From positions 1 to 36,767 of the forward strand of contig JALHFC010000001.1 of assembly GCA_022839445.1 (NCBI GenBank): a stretch of 36,767 nt of DNA, in the 5' to 3' direction. A program made the position numbers and the translations under genes. Below are positions 26,177 to 35,199 of the stretch, piece by piece. The first letter of the stretch is position 1, and each line of letters begins with the position of its first letter. A model generated the notes under the pieces. It saw only the letters and a list, made by a program, of their open reading frames with translations. It was not told the origin of the DNA and did no database searches. This DNA is from Pelotomaculum sp. GTDB taxonomy: Bacteria > Bacillota > Desulfotomaculia > Desulfotomaculales > Pelotomaculaceae.

Positions 26177-27000
26177 TGCGACTTGCCCCGAAGCTCTATT
26201 ACACCATAGACTACGGGGGCGTACCTCCCTCCCACAATTGTTTTAAAGCCCAGCCGTGCAAATTCGGAACTGTTCCGTCTTTCCTTCATAACAACCCGTT
26301 TCGTAGCCACTTTTAACGCAATTGCAACGGCTTCCCGGCAAACGGGAGCATGATCAGCGAGGGAACGGGCCGCATTTATCGAGGGCGAATTGCGCCTTGG
26401 AAAACGAAACATGGGATCAAAATAAACGACGTCAAAACAGCATGGTTCCAGGCTTGCCAGGTATTCCTTGTAGTTTATGTTAATGACTTTCACCCGCCGC
26501 ATTGCCGGTGTGATATCCTGGTCTTTATCAGTATAGGTCGCCAGACCTCTCTCAACTAGCGCCGCTATCACCGGGGAGCTTTCCAGGCCGGTTATCCTAC
26601 CGCAGGCGCCGGAAATATAACCGGCAACAACAGCATCCGCCCCCAACCCAAGGGTACAATCAAGGACAGTATCCCCGGGCAGGAGGGACATGGCCGCAAT
26701 CATTTGGTCAGTTTTCCCAGATTTTAGCTCCTTTATGCGCAATTTGGCGATCCCCGGGTGAAAAAAAAATTCACTCCCGCCAGATATATAAGAAACCCTT
26801 TGGGATGATACCACCACCAAACCTGCGGCAGAAAACCTGGTTGACAATGTTTCCAGGGAGAAGTCGTTTCTTTTTACAAAAGGCGCCTGTAATGTTACGG
26901 CAAGATGTTTTGCCAGATCTGTTTGAGCAGGCGTCGGCCGCAGCGAGGTGGTGACCAGGAACCAGGGATGGGCCGGTGACTTACCGCTATATATATCCAA
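26173..27000 (-). CDS. Class I SAM-dependent methyltransferase (RsmJ-like)
   Basis: This putative rRNA or small-molecule methyltransferase sits between mutL and miaA. It has a Rossmann-type core with SAM motif I as VLDCTLGLGADA, an acidic loop (GLESSPV) and catalytic motif IV VVYFDPMF, a DPxF/Y type suited to base N-methylation like RsmJ (16S rRNA m2G1516). The chosen start is TTG at 27000, seven bases after AGGAG and 25 bases after the mutL stop, giving 275 residues; an upstream start inside mutL has no ribosome site. The substrate is inferred only from family likeness. Confidence 0.85.
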   Translation of the reverse strand: MDIYSGKSPAHPWFLVTTSLRPTPAQTDLAKHLAVTLQAPFVKRNDFSLETLSTRFSAAGLVVVSSQRVSYISGGSEFFFHPGIAKLRIKELKSGKTDQMIAAMSLLPGDTVLDCTLGLGADAVVAGYISGACGRITGLESSPVIAALVERGLATYTDKDQDITPAMRRVKVININYKEYLASLEPCCFDVVYFDPMFRFPRRNSPSINAARSLADHAPVCREAVAIALKVATKRVVMKERRNSSEFARLGFKTIVGGRYAPVVYGVIELRGKSQ

Positions 27001-27025
27001 TGAATTACTCCTAGCTTTCAGCGTT

Positions 27026-28882
27026 TTACCGTTTAAATCGTTTTTCCAAATCACTGTATGGAAGGACAATGACAGTGGGCCTGCCGTGCGGGCAGGTAAA
27101 AGGGTTAACTGCCTGCGCCAGCCTTTGTAGCAACGCGTCCATGGCAGAAAACGAAAGCTTGTCGCCGGCTTTAATTGCGTTTTTACAAGCTACGGCGGAA
27201 CCCAGCCGGTGACAAAATTCATCTCTTGAAGCGCCGGGACCCCTTTCCTGAAAGTAGTCCAGCATGTCCATAAATAGTTCTTTTTCATGGCCGGTTGGAA
27301 AATGAAGCGGGACGCTCCTGAGCAGAAATGTATTTCCACCAAAATGTTCAATTACGAAACCGGCGTCTGTAAACCATAAAATACGGTCGGTCAATGTGTT
27401 TGCTTCCCGGTGTTCCAGTTCCAGCATTACCGGCGCAAGGAGATACTGGCTGTGTTTTTCACGTGCATTTGCCATGTGTTCCTCATATAGTATCCTTTCG
27501 TGAGCGGCGTGCTGATCGATGATATATAACCCATCTTCTCCGCCCGCCAAAATATAGGTGGGTGTGAGTTGGGCCAGGGCGTTTAGATAGGGCAAGCGCT
27601 TCCCTTCCGCGCTACTTTTACATTTGATTTTCTCTTCACCTTTGACACCGGTATGATTGTATGGATTATTATCCGCAGTCACAGCAGGACAAACGATTTC
27701 CGCGCCGGTTTCCTGCCGGTTGATATATTCAATATCTCCGTTAACAGTTGTATTTTCAAAAAGCATGGATGCTTGTGTATTGCATATCGTTACTCTATGA
27801 TCTTTTTCCGGCCCGCTTGCTAAGGTTGCGTCGGTTATAGGCAACAGCGCCGGTTTTGCCCGGCTCCCGGCGGCCGGTGGTATAACTTCCTTGGTTCGCA
27901 ACGCTTCTCGCAGCGCGTTTATAACCGCCCCGACCACCTCTGCTTCCTTTAAAAAACGCACCTCAAGTTTGGCCGGATGGACGTTGATATCCAATAGTTC
28001 GGGATTTATAGACAGCGACAGCATGGCCACAGGCTTACGCCCATAGGGCAACAGGGTGCGGTAGGCTTCTTCTACCGCAACTGACAAGACCGGGCAACGG
28101 ACGTACCTGCCGTTTATTATTATACAAATGTGATTGCGTGTGCTGCGGCTTAGGGAAGGTTTCCCCGTAAAACCTTCAATTTTAATATTATCTTTTTCGG
28201 CGCTGACGGTTATCATTTCCCTTGCCTGTTGCACACCGTAAACGGCTATGATGGAGTCGATCAGGTTTCCTGAACCCGGCGAATAAAAAACACGCCTGCC
28301 CTTTGTCTTCAGCTCAAAACAAACATCAGGTCGCGCCAGGGCCAGGCGCGAAATTATTTCGCTGCACATGGCGCCCTCACTGGAGGGGCCCTTCATAGTT
28401 TTTCGCCTGGCCGGCGTATTATAGAACAGGTCCTTAACTTTAACGGTGGCGCCGGGCGGGCACCCGGCGGGCGTTATGGCAACCAAAGCGCCTCCTTCGA
28501 CCTGTACTTTTGTTCCGGTTACAGCGTCACTGGTCCTGGTTGTAAAGGACATTTTAGAAACCGCAGCTATGCTAGGTAGTGCTTCACCCCTAAATCCCAG
28601 TGTCACGATCCGGCCCAAGTCGGACGCGTGCCTGATTTTACTTGTGGCGTGGCGTTCTAAGGCGAGGGGTAAATCTCCACTTTTAATGCCGGCGCCGTCG
28701 TCTACAACAGTTATAGTTGCCAGCCCGCCTTCCTCCAGGTCCACTACAATCCTGCCGGCGCCGGCGTCAAGGGAATTTTCTACAAGTTCTTTTACAACTG
28801 AAACCGGCCGCTCAACCACTTCACCGGCAGCAATTCGGCTTGCAGTAATCTCATCCAGCAAAATAATATTATTCAACGACAC
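27026..28882 (-). CDS. mutL: DNA mismatch repair protein MutL (endonuclease type)
   Basis: MutL couples mismatch recognition by MutS to strand removal. The 618-residue protein has the GHKL ATPase (residues 1-~330, with IAAGEVVERP, DDGAGI, ATSKI, GFRGEALPSI) and a C-terminal dimerisation/endonuclease domain. The latter contains the DQHAAHERILYEE metal-binding motif, ACKNAIKAGD and CPHGRPT, so it should nick DNA itself, as in bacteria without MutH. A hydrophilic linker (about 335-430) joins the domains. It starts six bases after the deacetylase-like gene stop. Confidence 0.98.
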   Translation of the reverse strand: MSLNNIILLDEITASRIAAGEVVERPVSVVKELVENSLDAGAGRIVVDLEEGGLATITVVDDGAGIKSGDLPLALERHATSKIRHASDLGRIVTLGFRGEALPSIAAVSKMSFTTRTSDAVTGTKVQVEGGALVAITPAGCPPGATVKVKDLFYNTPARRKTMKGPSSEGAMCSEIISRLALARPDVCFELKTKGRRVFYSPGSGNLIDSIIAVYGVQQAREMITVSAEKDNIKIEGFTGKPSLSRSTRNHICIIINGRYVRCPVLSVAVEEAYRTLLPYGRKPVAMLSLSINPELLDINVHPAKLEVRFLKEAEVVGAVINALREALRTKEVIPPAAGSRAKPALLPITDATLASGPEKDHRVTICNTQASMLFENTTVNGDIEYINRQETGAEIVCPAVTADNNPYNHTGVKGEEKIKCKSSAEGKRLPYLNALAQLTPTYILAGGEDGLYIIDQHAAHERILYEEHMANAREKHSQYLLAPVMLELEHREANTLTDRILWFTDAGFVIEHFGGNTFLLRSVPLHFPTGHEKELFMDMLDYFQERGPGASRDEFCHRLGSAVACKNAIKAGDKLSFSAMDALLQRLAQAVNPFTCPHGRPTVIVLPYSDLEKRFKR

Positions 28883-28888
28883 ACCCCG

Positions 28889-30250
28889 CTATCTTTCCAG
28901 GGACCGTTCCTTCTTACTTCCGGACTCAAAACTATAAAAGATATCGGCTGCTTTATCTTGAAGGTAGACATAATTGTATGAGGTTGTTTTTTTGGATTTA
29001 TGATACAGTTCCGCCGCTTCGGAGCAACACTTGGAACAGGCTGTAATCGGCACGGAAATGCACAAAACTTTGTTATGATTATAGCCCCGGTTTGCTGCCG
29101 AATCGATAGTCAAATATCCTGGACAGTGATCGCAGAGCTTTAGCTTTTCCAACTGATTTTCTTCTATATGATCGGTGTCGTAGTAAATGCGTTTTTCCCT
29201 TTGATAAAACTTGCCTACAATATTTCCGCTGCCGGGCGCTACCCGATCGCGCTTTTCCCAGTGTTTTAAAAGCTCTTCTACAATCCTGCGGATTTCTTTG
29301 GTCTTTCCGGAGCTTTCCTTAAACCGTCCGGGCCAGTAATCCGGTTCCTGCACACCCGAATAATCCAGTCCGGCCAGGGCCATCACTATGGCCATATTCA
29401 CATAGGGCAGGGCAGTTTCAATGGCATACCCACCTTCCAGCACGGCAATGTCCGGGTGAATCTTTTCAGTAAGCCTGGCATAACCCTGGGCGGAAATTTT
29501 CAAGCTGCCCAGCGGGTCGGTGTAATGGTTGTCCTGCCCGGCCGAGTTAACGACAAAATCCGGGTTAAAGTCGCCTAACACCGGCAGGATTAAATTGTCA
29601 ACTACATAAAGCAGGCTATCGTCGGTAGTACCGGGCGGCAGTGGAATATTAATTGTGCGGGCAAACGCCCTTGGTCCGCCAAGCTCATAAGTAAAGCCGG
29701 TGCCTGGATATAGGGTGCGCCCGTCCTGGTGAAAGGAAATGAAGAGCACATCCGGGTCATGCCAAAATATGTCTTGCGTACCGTCACCATGGTGCGCGTC
29801 GGTGTCGACTATAGCCACCCGCTTGGCGCCGCGGCGGCGCAGGTAATCAACCATTATTGCCTCATTGTTGATATTACAAAAACCACGGTTCCCGTGGACA
29901 ACACGCATCGAATGATGCCCGGGTGGCCTGACCAGGGCAAAAGCGTTTTTAATCTTGCCGGAAAGAACTTCTTCCGCCAGCAAGATTGCAGCGCCGGACG
30001 CAATCAGGTGCGCTTCGGTGGTTTGTTCCCTTACCCCCGGTACACAAAAGTGTGTCCTGGATATATCGTGTTCAGTAGCAAGGGATGGAGTGTATTCAGC
30101 AATCTGAGGAAAATCTATAATGCCTTCTTCAAAAATTTGATCCCTGGTGTAAAGTAGCCGTTCTTCCCGTTCGGGGTGAGTGGGCGATATAGCCCAATCA
30201 AAAGCAGGGAAAAATATTAGGCCGGTTTGCTTGCCGCTCGTTTTTCTCAT
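28889..30250 (-). CDS. Histone deacetylase-like (AcuC/HdaH family) hydrolase with Cys-rich C terminus
   Basis: This zinc-dependent deacetylase of the histone deacetylase superfamily has a normal catalytic part (residues 1-~315). RPPGHHS provides catalytic histidines 112-113, IVDTDAHHGDGTQD provides the charge relay and zinc ligands, and the SAGQDNHYTDPLG loop completes the metal site. The ~140-residue C-terminal extension carries CDHC (373-376) and a later CSKCC (405-409), a possible treble-clef or zinc-ribbon-like site. Substrates could be acetyl-lysine or acetylpolyamines; acetyl-CoA metabolism fits the first. The ATG at 30250 directly abuts the upstream gene stop. It lies between mutS and mutL, where Bacillus has no such gene. 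Confidence 0.9.
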   Translation of the reverse strand: MRKTSGKQTGLIFFPAFDWAISPTHPEREERLLYTRDQIFEEGIIDFPQIAEYTPSLATEHDISRTHFCVPGVREQTTEAHLIASGAAILLAEEVLSGKIKNAFALVRPPGHHSMRVVHGNRGFCNINNEAIMVDYLRRRGAKRVAIVDTDAHHGDGTQDIFWHDPDVLFISFHQDGRTLYPGTGFTYELGGPRAFARTINIPLPPGTTDDSLLYVVDNLILPVLGDFNPDFVVNSAGQDNHYTDPLGSLKISAQGYARLTEKIHPDIAVLEGGYAIETALPYVNMAIVMALAGLDYSGVQEPDYWPGRFKESSGKTKEIRRIVEELLKHWEKRDRVAPGSGNIVGKFYQREKRIYYDTDHIEENQLEKLKLCDHCPGYLTIDSAANRGYNHNKVLCISVPITACSKCCSEAAELYHKSKKTTSYNYVYLQDKAADIFYSFESGSKKERSLER

Positions 30251-31930
30251 TTAATATCCCCCGTTCCCGACTTTGTAAGCAATGCCCCTGGGAGTTTGCA
30301 CGGTAACATCTATTAGCCTGCCCGAAGTGTTCCAACCCCTGATCATGTTGAACACCTCCTGGTGGGTAACCTCGATTTCCTCAGGTTTTACTTCCAGCCC
30401 ATATCTTGCCGCCCACTCGATCAGGCTTTTCTTTGCAAGATCCAGTGCTTTTTGCTCGTTGAAGGATCTTCCCCTAATCTTTTCCTGATAGGCTTCTTCT
30501 TTAATAATATAGTAGCCTTGCTCGGTATCGGCCCTCAAACTAACCTGCATCGTCGGCATTGCCACCGCTGCGCCAATGGCGTTCGCCACTGCAGCATGTG
30601 CAGGTATAAAAGGCGCACATCCCATCTTCGTGGCAATTTGTTCTACAAAACCCTCTGAGCCTCCGCCCACCCCGGCGATAATATCTGGCCGTACTTTGTG
30701 TTTTTGTAAAACTTCCCATACCCGGTAAGCCGGTTCCTGCTCCCACTCCAGGAACATATTGTCTATTTCGGCAGTGAGCATATCTACTACCTGGCCGGTT
30801 ACAATCCGTGCTGCTTCGACAGCGCTCATACCCAGGGATTCTCCTAGTATAGCCATCGCCTCTACAGCTTTTTCCCGCTCGCCTATTGTTGACAGCCCGA
30901 GAGTCCGCAGGGCGTCGGTCGGAGTGGGCGCGGGCCCGCCCATGCAAAAGGCCGGTCCCAGTCTATTAGGACTAATGCTAATTTTACTTCCTACCTTTTT
31001 TAAGGCGCTATCACCACCTACCGCAATGGATTTTACAGCCAGGGCGCGCACCTGGGTAAACTGCTCCATCACTTTGGCGCCTTTTGAGGAAAGTAGCGGT
31101 TCACCGCTTAAGATCAAGGCCAGGTCGGTGGTTGTTCCACCTATATCGACCACGACCGCCGTTTCCCCCGGAGGCGCCAAAGCCAGTACTCCAAGGGTAC
31201 TGGCGGCCGGTCCGGAAAAAATAGTTTCAACCGGTAATTCCTCCGAGCCTTCCAGGGGCAACGTACCCCCATCCGCCTTCAAGATAAAAACTTCCGCGCT
31301 GATTTTTCTGTATTCCAGCGCCTGGCGCACGGAGTTAATAAAGTAGCGGTAGGGCGCCCGCGTAGCGCAGGTAAGGTAAGTGGTTTCCACCCTTCTAGGA
31401 AAGTTTAGCTGGCTGGCGATTCTAGAACCAACCTCAATTTGCCATTCCGGGTATTTACCGGAAATGATAGACGCAACGTATTTTTCGTGAGAAGTATTGC
31501 GAGGGGAGAATTTTCCTATAACACCAACATTCCTGATGCCTTTTCCGGCAATTTCAGAAATCGTTGATAAGATTTCTTGCTCGTTTAGGCGGACAGTTTC
31601 CCTACCCCGGAAATCTATAGCCCCGGATAGGATATGGATGTTCGGCTTCAATTTGTAATAGGCATGGCTTAAGCCCGGGCCGGGAATTAAAAGCAGGTCG
31701 ACATCGTCAAATTTGCGCTCGGCAATGAGGTTGGTTATCATTGTTGTGCTAAAAATAATTTTTTTCAATTTACTTTTATCAACGTTCTCCAGTACATTGT
31801 CCATTGCCTCCAGAATAGAGCCGATCAGTTCTTCTTTTCTAGTCGGCACTTTGGCAGTGGCAAGCACTCTACCTCCGTCAAGCAATGCCGCGTCCGTATA
31901 AGTGCCGCCTACGTCTACGCCTACGTACAT
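30251..31930 (-). CDS. Hydantoinase/oxoprolinase A-type protein
   Basis: This 559-residue protein belongs to the HyuA/5-oxoprolinase N-terminal family, ATP-dependent amidohydrolases of the actin/Hsp70-like ATPase fold. The phosphate loops MYVGVDVGGTYTDAALL (residues 1-17) and VVVDIGGTTTDLAL (about 265) and the adenosine-binding GVGGGSEGF (about 430) are present. The partner HyuB subunit is absent here, so its substrate is not predictable. It follows mutS by 32 bases and abuts the deacetylase-like gene, suggesting cotranscription with mismatch-repair genes. A glycerol-dehydratase-reactivase-like or activator role for this family of lone A subunits cannot be excluded. Confidence 0.88.
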   Translation of the reverse strand: MYVGVDVGGTYTDAALLDGGRVLATAKVPTRKEELIGSILEAMDNVLENVDKSKLKKIIFSTTMITNLIAERKFDDVDLLLIPGPGLSHAYYKLKPNIHILSGAIDFRGRETVRLNEQEILSTISEIAGKGIRNVGVIGKFSPRNTSHEKYVASIISGKYPEWQIEVGSRIASQLNFPRRVETTYLTCATRAPYRYFINSVRQALEYRKISAEVFILKADGGTLPLEGSEELPVETIFSGPAASTLGVLALAPPGETAVVVDIGGTTTDLALILSGEPLLSSKGAKVMEQFTQVRALAVKSIAVGGDSALKKVGSKISISPNRLGPAFCMGGPAPTPTDALRTLGLSTIGEREKAVEAMAILGESLGMSAVEAARIVTGQVVDMLTAEIDNMFLEWEQEPAYRVWEVLQKHKVRPDIIAGVGGGSEGFVEQIATKMGCAPFIPAHAAVANAIGAAVAMPTMQVSLRADTEQGYYIIKEEAYQEKIRGRSFNEQKALDLAKKSLIEWAARYGLEVKPEEIEVTHQEVFNMIRGWNTSGRLIDVTVQTPRGIAYKVGNGGY

Positions 31931-31962
31931 TTATTTTCCCCCTATCAATTGACCCAACTTGA

Positions 31963-34554
31963 TTACAAACCGCCGCCGTTTAACTTATTTTGCAGAACGA
32001 ATAGTTTGTTAATTGCCTCAAGCGGTGTCATGCCAAAAACATCCAGGGAGCGTATTTCTCGCAATATTTGTTTTTCTGCCTCACTGGAAGGATAACACCC
32101 ATTGTGCTCGCCGGTGGCGGCAACCTGCCGTGCACCCCCTTTAACGGCTTCCAGGGATTCTAAGATCTCAGCGGAACGACCGATGATTTCTTCAGGCAAG
32201 CCGGCTAGCTTGGCGACGTAAATACCGTAGCTGCGATTTGCTTTTCCTGGAATAACCTTTCTTAAAAAAATGATATTTTCCCCGTCTTCATTTACCGCCA
32301 CGTTGAAGTTCACTATTCCCGCAATCTCATCTAAACCGGTAAGTTCATGATAATGCGTTGAAAACAAGGTTTTTGCCCCGATTTTTTGGTGAATGAATTC
32401 AACCAGGGAGCGGGCTATACTGATTCCATCATATGTGCTGGTCCCCCGCCCCACTTCGTCCATTATTACCAGGCTGTTAACGGTCGCCCCTTCTATAATG
32501 GAGCGGCATTCATTCATTTCAACCATGAATGTGCTTTGCCCGCCGGCCAGATCGTCCGACGCCCCAATCCTGGTAAAAATACGGTCAATTAGAGGTATCG
32601 AAACCCGCGACGCCGGTACAAAACTGCCCATCTGGGCCATTAACACTATTAACGCAACTTGCCGCATGTACGTACTTTTTCCCGCCATGTTCGGCCCGGT
32701 TATTAAAAACAAACGGTTTTGGTCATGGTCCATATCCGTATCATTCGGCACAAATTGTCCTGGTCCGAGTACCCGTTCCAAAACAGGATGTCGGCCTTCC
32801 TTGATTAACAGCCGGTTTTTCACGTTAACTTCCGGCCGGACATATTTGCCGGCAGCCGCAGCTTCCGCCAGCGAATAGAGAACATCGGCCCTTGCCACGG
32901 CGTGGGCTGAATCCTGCATGCGGTGGATCTTCCCTGCCAGTTGATCCCGTATTTCGTTAAAAAGGCGGTATTCTAAATGGATCAGCCGCTCTTTTGCGCC
33001 AAGGATAAGGTCCTCATATTCCTTCAGTGTGGGTGTAATATATCTTTCGGCGTTTGCCAGGGTTTGCTTGCGCTGGTATTCCTCCGGAACAAGCCGCAGG
33101 TTTGATCTGGTCACTTCAATATAGTATCCGAAAACCTTGTTAAAACCAACTTTAAGAGATCTAATGCCGGTACGAACTCGCTCCCGCTCCTCAAGATCAG
33201 CCAGCATGGTTTTTGCCTCCCGGCCTGCTGTACGGTACTTTTCCACTTCTGTATTGAATCCTGTTTTGATGATCCCGCCGTCTCTTGTTGATAAGGGTGG
33301 ATCATCCAAAATAGCGTCAAAAAGAAGTTCCCTGATGTCATCCATCGGGTCGATGGCACGGCCCGTTTCTTTTAATAGCAGGGACTCCGCCTGCTCCAGC
33401 ATGGATTTTAGCCCCGGGAGATAGGCTAGCGATTTTCGCAAAGCAACAAGATCCCGGGCGTTGGCCGTACCAAATGATATTCTCCCGGCCAACCTTTCCA
33501 TGTCGTATATGTTTTTAAGCGCCTCTTTTAGATCTTGGTGAAGAAAAACCTTTTTTACTAGCTCACCAACAGCCTCAAGCCGCTGTTCAATTTGTTTTTT
33601 TGTTAAAAGGGGTTGTTCGATCCAGTTCCTTAATAACCTGCCCCCCATGGCAGTTACAGTATAATCAAGGACCGAAAGCAAAGTATTTTTTCGTGAACCG
33701 TCCGCTATAGATCGGGTTAATTCCAGGTTGCGCCTGGTTGCGGCGTCTAAAATCATATATTTCCCCGGCAGGTAGTATTGTACATTTTTTATATGTGCCA
33801 GGTCCCTTTTTTGGGTCTCTTTTAAAAAAGCGATCAAAGCGCCCGCGGCGCGATAAACTTGCCCCCGGCCGGCAACCGGGGCCTCGCGTAAGGCGCCGGG
33901 TCCAAACTGGGCCTGAAACGCCTGCATGGCTTGCTCCAAAGAAAAGGCCATGTCCTTGTATCCGCTCGGCGCCGTGCCCCCCCGGATACCCAACGATTTT
34001 ATACATGTATCTAATTCTGAAACCGGCAAAATAATTTCTGCGGGCGCCAGCCTGGCTAATTCCCCCACCAGTGAAGACGAGGCCTTTTCACCCTCAAAAG
34101 AACCGGCCATGAATGCCCCCGTGGTTATATCGGTAACAGCGATCCCGTAGCTGTTTTCACCCGGCGCAATGGCGACCAGATAATTGTTTCTTTTATCCTC
34201 CAGGAGCTGTCCTTCCATCACCGTCCCGGGTGTAATTATTCTCACTATTTCCCGCCGGACAACACCCCTGGCCATCGACGGGTCTTCCACCTGCTCACAG
34301 ATCGCTACCCGAAATCCTTTTCCGATTAATTTTGCAATATAGCCCTCTGCGGCGTGATACGGTACGCCACACATGGGTACACGCTCCCGTCCCCCGCCGT
34401 CCCTTCCGGTAAGGGTTATTTCCAGCTCCTGCGAGGCTGTGCGGGCATCATTAAAAAACATTTCATAAAAATCGCCTAGACGGAAAAAAAGAATTGCATC
34501 CGGGCATTGTGCTTTTATTTCAAGATACTGCCTGATCATCGGTGTAAAACTCAC
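31963..34554 (-). CDS. mutS: DNA mismatch repair protein MutS
   Basis: MutS recognises mismatches and small loops. The 863-residue protein has the N-terminal mismatch-binding Phe/Glu motif in RLGDFYEMF, a connector, lever and clamp region, and the C-terminal ATPase with Walker A GPNMAGKST, Walker B MDEVGRGTST and STHYHEL. The C-terminal helix-turn-helix region ends with LEAINKLFVLQNKL. Start is GTG at 34554, eight bases after AGGAGG. It is the first gene after a terminator and has its own extended -10 promoter. Confidence 0.98.
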   Translation of the reverse strand: MSFTPMIRQYLEIKAQCPDAILFFRLGDFYEMFFNDARTASQELEITLTGRDGGGRERVPMCGVPYHAAEGYIAKLIGKGFRVAICEQVEDPSMARGVVRREIVRIITPGTVMEGQLLEDKRNNYLVAIAPGENSYGIAVTDITTGAFMAGSFEGEKASSSLVGELARLAPAEIILPVSELDTCIKSLGIRGGTAPSGYKDMAFSLEQAMQAFQAQFGPGALREAPVAGRGQVYRAAGALIAFLKETQKRDLAHIKNVQYYLPGKYMILDAATRRNLELTRSIADGSRKNTLLSVLDYTVTAMGGRLLRNWIEQPLLTKKQIEQRLEAVGELVKKVFLHQDLKEALKNIYDMERLAGRISFGTANARDLVALRKSLAYLPGLKSMLEQAESLLLKETGRAIDPMDDIRELLFDAILDDPPLSTRDGGIIKTGFNTEVEKYRTAGREAKTMLADLEERERVRTGIRSLKVGFNKVFGYYIEVTRSNLRLVPEEYQRKQTLANAERYITPTLKEYEDLILGAKERLIHLEYRLFNEIRDQLAGKIHRMQDSAHAVARADVLYSLAEAAAAGKYVRPEVNVKNRLLIKEGRHPVLERVLGPGQFVPNDTDMDHDQNRLFLITGPNMAGKSTYMRQVALIVLMAQMGSFVPASRVSIPLIDRIFTRIGASDDLAGGQSTFMVEMNECRSIIEGATVNSLVIMDEVGRGTSTYDGISIARSLVEFIHQKIGAKTLFSTHYHELTGLDEIAGIVNFNVAVNEDGENIIFLRKVIPGKANRSYGIYVAKLAGLPEEIIGRSAEILESLEAVKGGARQVAATGEHNGCYPSSEAEKQILREIRSLDVFGMTPLEAINKLFVLQNKLNGGGL

Positions 34555-34575
34555 CGAAAATCCCTCCTGGTGACC

Positions 34576-34584
34576 ATTATAACA
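34576..34584 (-). promoter_or_regulatory. Extended -10 promoter upstream of mutS
   Basis: The minus strand reads TGTTATAAT, a perfect extended -10 (TGnTATAAT), between the ymcA terminator and the mutS ribosome site. The -35 region is poor. Confidence 0.55.
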
Positions 34585-34606
34585 TATGGTATTCTAAACC
34601 AAAAGC

Positions 34607-34626
34607 AAAACCCCGGAAGACCGGGG
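34607..34626 (-). terminator. Intrinsic terminator after ymcA
   Basis: CCCCGG (34611-34616) and CCGGGG (34621-34626) form a 6-bp GC stem with a 4-nt loop. On the minus strand TTTTGCTTTTGG follows. It separates the miaB-ymcA unit from mutS. Confidence 0.8.
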
Positions 34627-34656
34627 CCTAAGCATTTTTCGAAAAGTCGATTAAAG

Positions 34657-35046
34657 CTAGTTAAATATACCGCTATCGCCTGAGCTTTCATTACTGTTGC
34701 ACCCGCAACTACAATGGAGGTTAGTTCCAATAGCTTCACCGATAATATTGTTTATAGCTTCGAGAGTTTTTTCAAATTCTTGCTGAGCCTTAAAAAAATT
34801 GTAAACATAAGGGTTATCCAGCATATTTAATTCTAGTTCTTCAATTTCTTTTTTTTGCCCCTCGGTCAACTGCAAACCCTGTGACACTAACACCTGAAAG
34901 GCCTTTTGCTTTTCGTTGAACTCTTTAATTGCTTTTTGGGCATCCGGATTTTTAAGCATCATTTCCTCGGCTTCCCTGACGTTAACCAGTTCTTTCGACT
35001 TGGATAACTCTATCCCGAGTTCCCTTGCCTTTTCGAGCACCGACAT
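34657..35046 (-). CDS. ymcA: YlbF/YmcA (Ric) family protein with Cys-rich tail
   Basis: This 129-residue helical protein is a member of the YlbF/YmcA family. In B. subtilis YmcA (RicA), YlbF (RicF) and YaaT (RicT) form a complex needed for competence, biofilm and sporulation and for RNA processing by RNase Y, and the complex carries iron-sulfur clusters. Here the helical body (residues 1-~105) is followed by the tail HCSCGCNS, a plausible metal or cluster ligand group. The location between miaB and mutS matches B. subtilis ymcA. The start MSVLEKARELG at 35046 is preceded by GGAGGTGA. Confidence 0.88.
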   Translation of the reverse strand: MSVLEKARELGIELSKSKELVNVREAEEMMLKNPDAQKAIKEFNEKQKAFQVLVSQGLQLTEGQKKEIEELELNMLDNPYVYNFFKAQQEFEKTLEAINNIIGEAIGTNLHCSCGCNSNESSGDSGIFN

Positions 35047-35199
35047 TTGATCACCTCCAACCCCCGCTATTTGAGACCATATTCTTTCTCAAATATAAAA
35101 ATTCCTTCTACCATGAGCATTAATAATCCAACCATTCTACAGGAAACACCTAAACAGGCCGTCACAATATTTCAACGAAGGGATGCAAGCCCTATTTAC

